64,000 nucleotides of DNA from Oscillibacter valericigenes (lineage in GTDB: Bacteria; Bacillota; Clostridia; Oscillospirales; Oscillospiraceae), in NCBI RefSeq assembly GCF_016902445.1, contig NZ_JACSNX010000001.1:372001-436000 (forward strand), read 5' to 3'. Shown here one piece after another: positions 57,683-64,000 of this stretch. Numbering within the stretch: the first letter of the stretch is position 1; each line of letters begins with the position of its first letter. A program made the position numbers and the translations under genes. Under the pieces are notes generated by a model. That model was given only the letters and a program-made list of their open reading frames with translations, was not told the origin of the DNA and did no database searches.

Positions 57683-58954
57683 CTATTTTTTTCTCTCCCA
57701 GAGATAGGGCTCGAACAGCCGCCCGAGCCGCTTCACCGCCTGGTTGACGCCGCCCCGGATCACCACGTCTCCGCAGCCCTCCCGAGTGGTCAGCACCACG
57801 CTGCGCTCCATGCCCAGTTCCCGCTTCAGCCGGTCCAGCATATCCTCCCGGGAAGCAGACCGCTCATAGATCTTCAGATAGCTGTATCCGGGATACTCTG
57901 CCGATGGGTAGAGCCGCACCTTCACCTGTTCCAGCAGCCCCGCCTTCCCAAGAGCGTCGTACAGGGCCTGGATCCGCTCTGTCAGGTCGATGCCCATCAG
58001 ATACAGGATGGGGCAGTCCTTGTAGTACTCCCGGCTGACATAGTTCCGGTAGGGGGAGGTCCGCAGCTTCTCGAAGATGGCCTGCTCCGTCTCATGACGG
58101 AAGGTGCCGTAGTAGATCATCAGGTTGTCATCCAGCACACCGTTGAGAAAGCAGTGGATATCCTGAGCCTGGAACACTGCCTCGCACTGCAGGGCCAGCT
58201 CCTTGGGCAGGACGCAGGTATGGAGATACCGCTTCTGCCCCATGTCGTACAGGGCCGCCCCGTCCATGACGATGACCGGCAGCCGCAGCCGCAGGTCCCG
58301 GGTGGCCTCCCGCACGGAGGCGGGGGTCCGCATGGTGGACAGGGTGAACTGCATCCCGTCGTCCAGCATCCGGTTCAGACTCACCCGGCTGTAGGGCGTC
58401 AGCGTCCCCTGCTCTGTCAGCAGCAGGCCGTCCAGCCCGGAGACGAACAGGACGTCCCGCCGCTTCCGGCGAGGCAGCTGAAAGGCGTTGACGGCGATGC
58501 CCACCGCGATCCCCACCAGCGTCTCCGACGCCCGGTACCAGGCAAAGATCCAGGGGCTGGCATCCGTCACATGGGTGACCGTGATGCTGAGGAACACGAT
58601 GCCGGAGAGAGCCGCCGCGTTGGCGGACTTCAGCGCCACGGAGATCCACAGCGTGGGCACCGTCACCGCCGCGATAACCACATAGCCCGTCAGCGTCCCC
58701 CGGATGTCCAGCGCCATCTCCAGCAGCAGCGTGGCGATGCCGAACACGGAGCCGATGGCAGTGCCCACCGTCCGCTGGATGGCCATGCGCTTCGTGTCCT
58801 CCGCATAGGGCTGGACGCACAGCAGCGCCGCGATGGAGGAATAGATGCGCATGTCCTCACGGTCCACCACCATGGACACCAGCAGGCAGATCAGCACTGC
58901 CGCCGCTGTTTTGACCATCCGCATCCCGATCGGCGGTACGGCGTGATCTGTCAT
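57683..58954 (-). CDS. FUSC-family membrane protein fused to a degenerate HAD (Cof-like) domain
   Basis: 423 residues. The N-terminal 160 residues form four to six helices (MVKTAAAVLICLLVSMVV, GTAIGSVFGIATLLL, GYVVIAAVTVPTLWISVAL) with the pattern of the aromatic-acid exporter/FUSC family. From residue 168 the sequence follows a Cof-type HAD phosphatase: VLFVSGLDGLLL replaces the usual D-x-D-G-T-L (nucleophile position is Gly173), FTLSTMRTPASV replaces the T-G-R motif, then LRLPVIVMDGAALYD. The family's C-terminal G-D-x-x-N-D motif is absent because the protein ends at YLWERKK. It therefore looks like a transporter with a binding, non-catalytic HAD module. Confidence 0.82.
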   Translation of the reverse strand: MTDHAVPPIGMRMVKTAAAVLICLLVSMVVDREDMRIYSSIAALLCVQPYAEDTKRMAIQRTVGTAIGSVFGIATLLLEMALDIRGTLTGYVVIAAVTVPTLWISVALKSANAAALSGIVFLSITVTHVTDASPWIFAWYRASETLVGIAVGIAVNAFQLPRRKRRDVLFVSGLDGLLLTEQGTLTPYSRVSLNRMLDDGMQFTLSTMRTPASVREATRDLRLRLPVIVMDGAALYDMGQKRYLHTCVLPKELALQCEAVFQAQDIHCFLNGVLDDNLMIYYGTFRHETEQAIFEKLRTSPYRNYVSREYYKDCPILYLMGIDLTERIQALYDALGKAGLLEQVKVRLYPSAEYPGYSYLKIYERSASREDMLDRLKRELGMERSVVLTTREGCGDVVIRGGVNQAVKRLGRLFEPYLWERKK

Positions 58955-59050
58955 AGAGGCCTCCTTTCAGCCGGCCCGGCCGGCCTGATTTCTGCGTCTC
59001 TCCTATTGTAGCATGGTTTCAGGATTTTACAAGTTCTTTACAAAAGCAAA

Positions 59051-59268
59051 AAGGCGCACCGCAGATGCGGTGCGCCTTCAGCTTGTCGAAAAAGTCTTTT
59101 CGACAAGCTGCCTGCGTTTTTCAGAACTTTGAAACGTTCTGAAAAACGGTTGATTGAAAACGAAAGACACCCTTCCTGGGTTTCTTTCGTAGCTATCTTC
59201 CTTCCCGTTTCCCCGGACCTCCGGGTTTCCCGACAGTCTGAAGGCGCACCGCAGATGCGGTGCGCCTT
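59051..59268. repeat. Intergenic hairpin array bounded by two identical 28-bp hairpins
   Basis: The 28-bp palindromic unit beginning aaggcgcaccgca occurs at 59051-59078 and exactly again at 59241-59268. Between them lie 59079-59110 (14-bp perfect arms, cagcttgtcgaaaa), 59115-59148 (13-bp perfect arms, cgtttttcagaac), and 59161-59189 (12-bp arms, one mismatch). The first unit is followed by T residues on the minus strand and could terminate the phosphoribosyltransferase transcript. No gene lies here. Confidence 0.8.
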
Positions 59269-59278
59269 TCTTCTCCTC

Positions 59279-59839
59279 TCAGGCCTTGACTGTGCCGTCC
59301 GCGTTGAACAGCGGCAGCTTTTCCAGGAACTTGATGTCCGTCCGCTCTGCGGCGTCGCCCTCCGCCAGAACGGCCACCCGTCCGGTGACGGTGCCGCCCG
59401 CCAGGGCCACCAGCTCCTCCATGGCGTGGAGAGAGCCGCCGGTGGAGATCACGTCATCCATCAGCAGGATCCGCTTGCCCCGGATCAGCTCGGCGTCGTC
59501 CCGGCCCAGGTACAGCCGCTGGGTGCCGGCGGTGGTGATGGAGCTGTCCTCCACGTGGATGGGGTCCGGCATATAGGCCTTGGGGCCCTTCCGGGCGATG
59601 AAGTACTTCTTCGCGCTAGACTGGCGAGCCATCTCATGGATCAGGGGGATGCTCTTGGCCTCCGCCGTCAGCATATAGTCGTAGTCGTCCGCCGGGACCA
59701 GCTTCAAAAGCTCCCGGGCGCAGGCCACGGTCAGCTCCGCGTCGCCGAACACGATGAACGCGCCGATGTACAGGTCGTCTGTCACCTTGCAGATGGGCAG
59801 GTCCCGCTGCAGGCCCGCCACGGTCATGGGATACGTCAT
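59279..59839 (-). CDS. Phosphoribosyltransferase, adenine-phosphoribosyltransferase-like
   Basis: 186 residues. The PRPP-binding motif is ILLMDDVISTGGS at about 135-147. Upstream strands fit the type I PRTase fold (YIGAFIVFGDAELTVACAREL, YDYMLTAEAKSIPLIHEMAR, KYFIARKGPKAYMPDPI). The middle AEAKSIPL segment is the adenine-PRTase-type loop. It would convert a purine base and PRPP to a nucleotide. The substrate is not proven. It is the only gene between a hairpin array and a 120-base gap. Confidence 0.87.
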   Translation of the reverse strand: MTYPMTVAGLQRDLPICKVTDDLYIGAFIVFGDAELTVACARELLKLVPADDYDYMLTAEAKSIPLIHEMARQSSAKKYFIARKGPKAYMPDPIHVEDSSITTAGTQRLYLGRDDAELIRGKRILLMDDVISTGGSLHAMEELVALAGGTVTGRVAVLAEGDAAERTDIKFLEKLPLFNADGTVKA

Positions 59840-59957
59840 ATCAGGTGCCTCCTCTTTCTCATTCCCTCAGGTGGGTGGTGCCTGGGAGGCACCGTACCTA
59901 TTATATAATTTGCGTGGGAAAAGTCAAGAAGGCTCTGCGTTGTCCGGCCCGGGACGC

Positions 59958-60362
59958 TCAGGGGCGGTCTCCGCCGGGCAGGAGCACGCCATCGCCATCA
60001 ACCTGTGCGGGTACGCACAGATACCATGCGCCGTCATGCAGCAGGGCAAGGCCGCCTTCGGCCGGGGCGTAGGGCAGAGCCGCCTCCCGGCTGAAATTCT
60101 GCTGGCCGTCTTTTTCGGGAAAGGTCTCTGTATAGGAGTCCACACAGCCGGTGATCTCCGCCTCGTCCACCGTCCCGGCAGGCAGAGGATTCACCGAAAC
60201 CAGGTAAACCGTGCCGTCCACCATGATGGCGGCAGGGTAATCCCCCGTCCTGTCCGGCCGTGTAAATTTTCCCAAGGCTGCCAGCAGTGCGACGGCCAGG
60301 AGCAGCGCCAGCAGCAGGCCCTTTCCGGGGGAAATCCTCCACTTTTTCTCAGGTTCTGCCAT
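59958..60362 (-). CDS. Membrane-anchored hypothetical protein (134 aa)
   Basis: A basic N-terminus (MAEPEKKWRISPGKG), one helix (LLLALLLAVALLAALGKF, about 16-34) and an external domain of about 95 residues with strand-like segments (YPAAIMVDGTVYLVSVNP, GLALLHDGAWYLCVPAQVDG). It follows the anti-sigma gene after 12 bases, so it belongs to the sigma operon and may also sense an envelope signal. No family assigned. Confidence 0.7.
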   Translation of the reverse strand: MAEPEKKWRISPGKGLLLALLLAVALLAALGKFTRPDRTGDYPAAIMVDGTVYLVSVNPLPAGTVDEAEITGCVDSYTETFPEKDGQQNFSREAALPYAPAEGGLALLHDGAWYLCVPAQVDGDGVLLPGGDRP

Positions 60363-60374
60363 ACGGTTCCCCTC

Positions 60375-61199
60375 CTACTGTTCCAGCAGCCCCCGGAGGT
60401 AGGCCGTCACGTCATCCAGTGTCACCGTCTCCCCGCTTGACGCCGGGATGTCGTAGACCTCCGAGGCGTAGGAGACGCCGTCGCCTGTGTCCAGGAACAG
60501 GAAGCGGCGGCCCTCGTCCATGTAGAGCTCCGCCAGGTCGGCGTAGCAGAAGTAGTCGTCGCCGCTGCTCCAGCCGGTGTCCGGCGTGGCGATGCGGGGC
60601 ATGAACACCGCCTTGCTGCCCACGGCCAGGTTCTCCAGGTCCACGGAGATGGAGGTGGTGACCCCAGGCCCGCCTCGATACGCCACGTTGTAGGTATCCC
60701 CCGCCGCCAGATCTCCCCGAATACAGTCGGAGACCTCCACAGAGGCCACGGTGTAGGTCTCCTCCAGGCCGCCCACGGTAACTTCGAAGTACCGCAGCCC
60801 TGTCACCGTGCCCCGGAAGATCACGGTGTCCAAGTTCAAAATCTCCTCCGGGGACAGCCAGATCACATCAGCGGTACTTTCTTCTCTATCACTCTTGTCA
60901 AATAATTGGTTCCACCAGTGATCTGCGCCCGAGCCGTCGATCTCCCGGATCTCCGTTCCCACGGAGTACTGAGGGGCCGCCGGGGCGTCGGCGCTCTCCT
61001 GGGCAGTCTCCTGGTCAGAGACACCGCCGATGCCCAGCCGGCTCACGCCGATGGCCCCCGCCAGCACCACCGCCAGGCAGGCCGCCAGGGCCCCATACCG
61101 CCGCCAGCGGGCGGCGGTCTTGTTCGGCTTCTCCGCCGCATCCATGATTTGGTCCTCCCGGACCTCCCCCACGGCGCGGAACAGCTCTTCTCTCGTCAT
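60375..61199 (-). CDS. Anti-sigma-like membrane protein
   Basis: 274 residues from ATG 61199, which overlaps the sigma-factor stop (ATGA). The N-terminal cytosolic part (MTREELFRAVGEVREDQIMDAAE) is a typical sigma-binding helix segment, followed by a membrane helix (RRYGALAACLAVVLAGAIGVSRL, about 34-54) and an external domain with VIFRGTVTGLRYFEVTVGG and VASVEVSDCIRGDLAAGD, a beta-rich fold. The longer upstream frame is an artefact. Confidence 0.82.
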   Translation of the reverse strand: MTREELFRAVGEVREDQIMDAAEKPNKTAARWRRYGALAACLAVVLAGAIGVSRLGIGGVSDQETAQESADAPAAPQYSVGTEIREIDGSGADHWWNQLFDKSDREESTADVIWLSPEEILNLDTVIFRGTVTGLRYFEVTVGGLEETYTVASVEVSDCIRGDLAAGDTYNVAYRGGPGVTTSISVDLENLAVGSKAVFMPRIATPDTGWSSGDDYFCYADLAELYMDEGRRFLFLDTGDGVSYASEVYDIPASSGETVTLDDVTAYLRGLLEQ

Positions 61200-61747
61200 A
61201 GCGCGTATCCCTCCCGGGTCAGATGTTCCCGCAGCCCCTTCCGGGTGCGGTGAAGCAGGGATTTCACCTTGGATGTGGTGTAGCCGTACCGGCGGGCAAT
61301 GTCCTCCAGGCTGTCGCCGTACCAGTACCGCCGGAGAAAGGCCCGCCGGGCCGCCGGAGACACCGTGTCCAGATAATCGGAAATGGCCTCCCCCAGAGCG
61401 CGGAGGTCCAGCGTCTCTTCCAGCGGCGTGCCGGAGACGCACTCCCCCAGCTCCTCCAGCACCGCCGGCAGGGCGCCCCTGCACTGGGCGGTGTTGTAGT
61501 CGTACCGGTCCAGGGCGGTGTTTCGGGCGATGCGGCCCAGGAAGGGCGGCAGGCGCAAAGGCCGCTGGGGCGGCATGGCGTTCCAGGCCCCCAGCCAAGT
61601 GTCGTTCAGGCACTCCTCGCTGTCCCGGCCGTCCCCCAGGAGCCGCCGGATGATGGCGCGGCAGTAGGCGCCGTATTTGGCTGCGGTGGCCCGGATGGCC
61701 TCCTCGGAGCGGGCCCAGTACAGTGCCACGATGTCCTTGTCCTCCAT
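61196..61747 (-). CDS. Sigma-70 family (ECF-like) sigma factor
   Basis: 183 residues from ATG 61747 (AGAGGGA five bases upstream). Region 2 is visible (YCRAIIRRLLGDGRDSEECLNDTWLGAWNAMPP) and region 4 (RAFLRRYWYGDSLEDIARRYGYTTSKVKSLLHRTRKGL, shown here in the family order). It is coupled to the anti-sigma gene. A perfect palindrome TTGAAAGCAGCTTTCAA lies at 61763-61779, just upstream of the start, and might be a binding site. Confidence 0.9.
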   Translation of the reverse strand: MEDKDIVALYWARSEEAIRATAAKYGAYCRAIIRRLLGDGRDSEECLNDTWLGAWNAMPPQRPLRLPPFLGRIARNTALDRYDYNTAQCRGALPAVLEELGECVSGTPLEETLDLRALGEAISDYLDTVSPAARRAFLRRYWYGDSLEDIARRYGYTTSKVKSLLHRTRKGLREHLTREGYAL

Positions 61748-61832
61748 GGTGATCCCTCTCTTTTGAAAGCTGCTTTCAACTATCATTCACGGAAAGCGGG
61801 AGAGAAAGGTTGCAGATGGGGCGGATCTTTTT

Positions 61833-61868
61833 GCAAAAAAGCGCCCGGCGGTGTTCCGCCGGACGCCT
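61833..61868 (-). terminator. Terminator of the threonine synthase gene
   Basis: On the minus strand a GC-rich stem (ggcgtccggcgg/ccgccgggcgc, one mismatch) is followed by TTTTTT. Confidence 0.8.
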
Positions 61869-61874
61869 TCCGTC

Positions 61875-63116
61875 TTATTCTACATGAATATCGTGTTCCG
61901 CGAAGGCCGCCAGCAGGCGGTCCATGTCGGAGGGGATGGAGATGGGCTCCCCGGCGGCCTTGATGGCGTTGGCCACATCCTTGAGGCCGTTGCCGGTGAC
62001 CACGCTGACCACCGTGTCGTCCCTGCCGATGACGCCCTGCTCACAGAGCTTCTTCACGCCGGCGGTGCCGGTGACGCCGGCGGGCTCGCCGAACACGCCG
62101 CAGGTCCGGCCCAGCAGCTGCTGGGCGGCCATGATCTCCTCATCGGAGACGTTCACCACGATGCCGCCCGACTCCCGAATGGCCATCAGCGCCTTGTCCG
62201 CGTTCCGGGGCACCCCCACGGCGATGGAGTCCGCCAGGGTGTTCTCCTCCATGGGGTGCCAGGGCTTGTTCTCCGCAATGGCCCGGTTGATGGGGCAGCA
62301 GCCCTCCGCCTGAGCGGAGATCAGCCGGGGCAGGCGGTCGATGAAGCCGATGGCGTACAGGTCCTTCAGGCCCTTCCACAGGCCGGCGATGGTGCAGCCG
62401 TCGCCGACGCTGATGGCGATGTAGTCCGGCACCTGCCAGTCCAGCTGCTCCATGATCTCCAGGGACACGGTCTTCTTGCCCTCGGAAAGATAGGGGTTGA
62501 TGGCGGCGTTGCGGTTGTACCAGCCCCAGCGGTCGATGGCCTGCTTGGAGAGTTCGAAGGTCTCCTCATAGCTGCCCTGGACGGAGATGACGGTGGCGCC
62601 GAAGGTCATCAGCTGGGCCACCTTGCCCTTAGGGGCACGGGAGGGGACGAAGATGTAGGTCTTGAGGCCCGCCGCTGCGGCGTTGCCCGCGAGGGACGAG
62701 GCGGCGTTGCCGGTGGAGGAGCAGGCGATGACCTTCGCCCCCGCCTCCCGGGCCTTGGCCACCGCCATGGCGCTGGCCCGGTCCTTCAAAGATGCGGTGG
62801 GGTTCTGGCCGTCGTCCTTCACCCAGAGCTGTTTCAGGCCCAGCTGCTCCGCCAGGCGGGGCTCCTCGTACAGGGGGCTCCAGCCCACCCGCAGGGGGGT
62901 GTTGGGCGTCTCCGGCTCCACCGGCAGCAGCTCCCGGTACCGCCACATGGTGTGGTCCTGCCGGGCCGCCAGCTTCTCACGGGTCAGCTGGGTCTTGATG
63001 TAGTCGTAGTCGTAGACGATGTCCAGAATGCCGCCGCACTCGCAGTTGGTCAGATCCGGCACCGCGTCATAGGTCTTGCCGCACTTGACGCATTTGCCGT
63101 ACAGAACGTGTTTCAT
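61875..63116 (-). CDS. thrC: Threonine synthase
   Basis: 413 residues. An N-terminal Cys-rich ribbon (CVKCGKTYDAVPDLTNCECGG) is typical of the longer bacterial type. The PLP lysine lies in NPTASLKDRAS at about residue 112. Other conserved parts: IACSSTGNAASSLAGNAAAAG, YIFVPSRAPKGKVAQL, SVGDGCTIAGLWKGLKDL and GEPAGVTGTAG. It converts O-phosphohomoserine to threonine. GGAGG is seven bases before the ATG. Confidence 0.92.
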   Translation of the reverse strand: MKHVLYGKCVKCGKTYDAVPDLTNCECGGILDIVYDYDYIKTQLTREKLAARQDHTMWRYRELLPVEPETPNTPLRVGWSPLYEEPRLAEQLGLKQLWVKDDGQNPTASLKDRASAMAVAKAREAGAKVIACSSTGNAASSLAGNAAAAGLKTYIFVPSRAPKGKVAQLMTFGATVISVQGSYEETFELSKQAIDRWGWYNRNAAINPYLSEGKKTVSLEIMEQLDWQVPDYIAISVGDGCTIAGLWKGLKDLYAIGFIDRLPRLISAQAEGCCPINRAIAENKPWHPMEENTLADSIAVGVPRNADKALMAIRESGGIVVNVSDEEIMAAQQLLGRTCGVFGEPAGVTGTAGVKKLCEQGVIGRDDTVVSVVTGNGLKDVANAIKAAGEPISIPSDMDRLLAAFAEHDIHVE

Positions 63117-63185
63117 ACGGTTTCCTCCTGTTTTCAGAAAACCGGGGCGAGGCCTTCGCCCCGCCCCAGAGGCGTTTGATCGGAT

Positions 63186-64000
63186 TTACAGGTCTTTCAG
63201 CAGCCCGGTGGCCTCATTGAATTCGTTGATCAGGTCATCCAGGTCCCTGGCCTGGGCATGAACGGTGTCCCAGGTGCCCTCCGTGTCGTACCACAGGGCG
63301 TTCAGCTCCTCCACGGTGCGGCCCTGCTGCTCCACCCAGGTGTAATACTTCAGGTTGTGGACCCGCTTGCGGTCCGCATAGGTCAGCTCCTGCATGCTGT
63401 CCAGCTTCAGGCCCAGCATGTGCAGGGCGTGGTCCATGGCCGCCTCGTGGGCGTTGTAGGCGCCGTGCTGGTCGTTCAGCTCCTGGATGCGGCTCTGGTA
63501 CATGACGGCGGAGTCCGTCAGGACGGTGCCCACCACGTCGCGCTCCGTGAACTCGTAGTACTTGGCCATCTTGATGCAGCACAGCACGTTGGCGATGCCG
63601 CTGATGCCCAGCCAGGTGAGCTTCTCGATCAGCTCGTCGTCCAGGTGGAGCTCGTTCTTCAGATACGCCTGGCCCTCCGGGGTGTTGAACAGGCGCAGCA
63701 GCCGCTGGCTGTCCTCGTCGTCGATGTCGATGACCATGTCGGTGTTCTTCACGTTGTGGATCCAGGGGATGTGCTTGTCGCCGATGCCCTCGATCCGGTG
63801 GCCGCCGAAGCCGTTTTCCAGAATGGTGGGGCACTGGAGGGCCTCGCCCACCGCCAGCTTCAGGCAGGGGTACTTCTCCTTCAGCAGGTCGCCGGCGGAC
63901 ATGGTGCCGGCGGAGCCGGAGGTGAAGGCGGCGCCGGCGAACCGGTCACCGGGGCGCTTGACGGCCTCGAACACGTCCGCCAGGGCGTTGCCGGTGACAT
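63186..64000 (-). CDS. PLP-dependent enzyme, cysteine-synthase-like, N-terminus beyond window
   Basis: The visible 271 residues are the C-terminal part; the frame continues past position 64000. PLP-binding elements are TGNALADVFEAVKRPG and FTSGSAGTMSAGDLL, then a GEALQCPTILENGFGGHRIEGIGDKHIPW segment (family-specific) and IDDEDSQRLLRLFN. The whole protein should be about 430 residues. It lies directly upstream of thrC on the same strand. The exact reaction is uncertain. Confidence 0.75.
   Translation of the reverse strand, partial: VTGNALADVFEAVKRPGDRFAGAAFTSGSAGTMSAGDLLKEKYPCLKLAVGEALQCPTILENGFGGHRIEGIGDKHIPWIHNVKNTDMVIDIDDEDSQRLLRLFNTPEGQAYLKNELHLDDELIEKLTWLGISGIANVLCCIKMAKYYEFTERDVVGTVLTDSAVMYQSRIQELNDQHGAYNAHEAAMDHALHMLGLKLDSMQELTYADRKRVHNLKYYTWVEQQGRTVEELNALWYDTEGTWDTVHAQARDLDDLINEFNEATGLLKDL

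Noticed and set aside
61851..63179. A 442-codon plus-strand frame opposite thrC
   Set aside because: Antisense to a well-supported threonine synthase.
1..64000. CRISPR arrays and tRNA/rRNA genes
   Set aside because: No regularly spaced direct repeats and no tRNA cloverleaf or rRNA sequence was seen by eye.

Overview
The window looks like a piece of the chromosome of an anaerobic, spore-forming Firmicute of the class Clostridia, most likely the family Oscillospiraceae. The grounds are GC-rich codon use, the gene families present (DUF1292, PrsA-like foldase, 6S RNA, an L10 leader, a spore-protein fragment) and the Clostridia-type transfer element. I cannot name a genus from the sequence alone.

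Region 1 (1 to about 36.86 kb) is the right-hand part of an integrative and conjugative element (ICE). Its left end and its relaxase lie outside the window. Most genes are on the minus strand. Reading from right to left: two regulator-like genes (32.6-34.3 kb); a transfer operon with a VirB2-like pilin, a VirB6-like channel protein, a Gly/Ala-rich membrane protein, a C39-type peptidase, a PrgI-VirB4 fusion ATPase and a VirD4 coupling protein; a surface module with a sortase, a CAP-domain protein and a 1,867-residue adhesin with 15 Cna-B repeats; and a regulatory/cargo end with an HD-GYP protein, a WYL regulator, a sigma-70 family protein, SSB, an AAA+ ATPase, and a methyltransferase and a zinc-ribbon gene on the opposite strand. 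A large serine recombinase at the right edge faces the chromosome. Directly after it lies the 3' part of an alpha/beta-type small acid-soluble spore protein (SASP) gene, so the element appears to have integrated inside a SASP gene.

Region 2 (37-50 kb) is ordinary chromosome: a MoxR/VWA pair, a class A penicillin-binding protein, a DUF1292 protein, a probable 6S RNA, a PrsA-like foldase, TcdA, a small lipoprotein, an ECF sigma/anti-sigma pair and a PcrA/UvrD helicase.

Region 3 (50-54 kb) is the translation cluster rpmG-secE-nusG-rplK-rplA and, separately, rplJ-rplL behind an L10 autoregulatory leader with its own promoter and attenuator. RuvX is divergent from rpmG.

Region 4 (54.8-64 kb) holds a small membrane-protein operon under an XRE repressor with three tandem 16-bp operators, a FUSC transporter fused to a degenerate HAD domain, a 220-bp array of intergenic hairpins, an adenine-phosphoribosyltransferase-like gene, a second ECF sigma/anti-sigma pair, threonine synthase and a truncated PLP-dependent enzyme.

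The observations I would check first are the apparent attenuation leader in front of the transfer operon (32.4-32.6 kb), the SASP insertion site, the adhesin that ends directly at LPKTG, and the FUSC/pseudo-HAD fusion.
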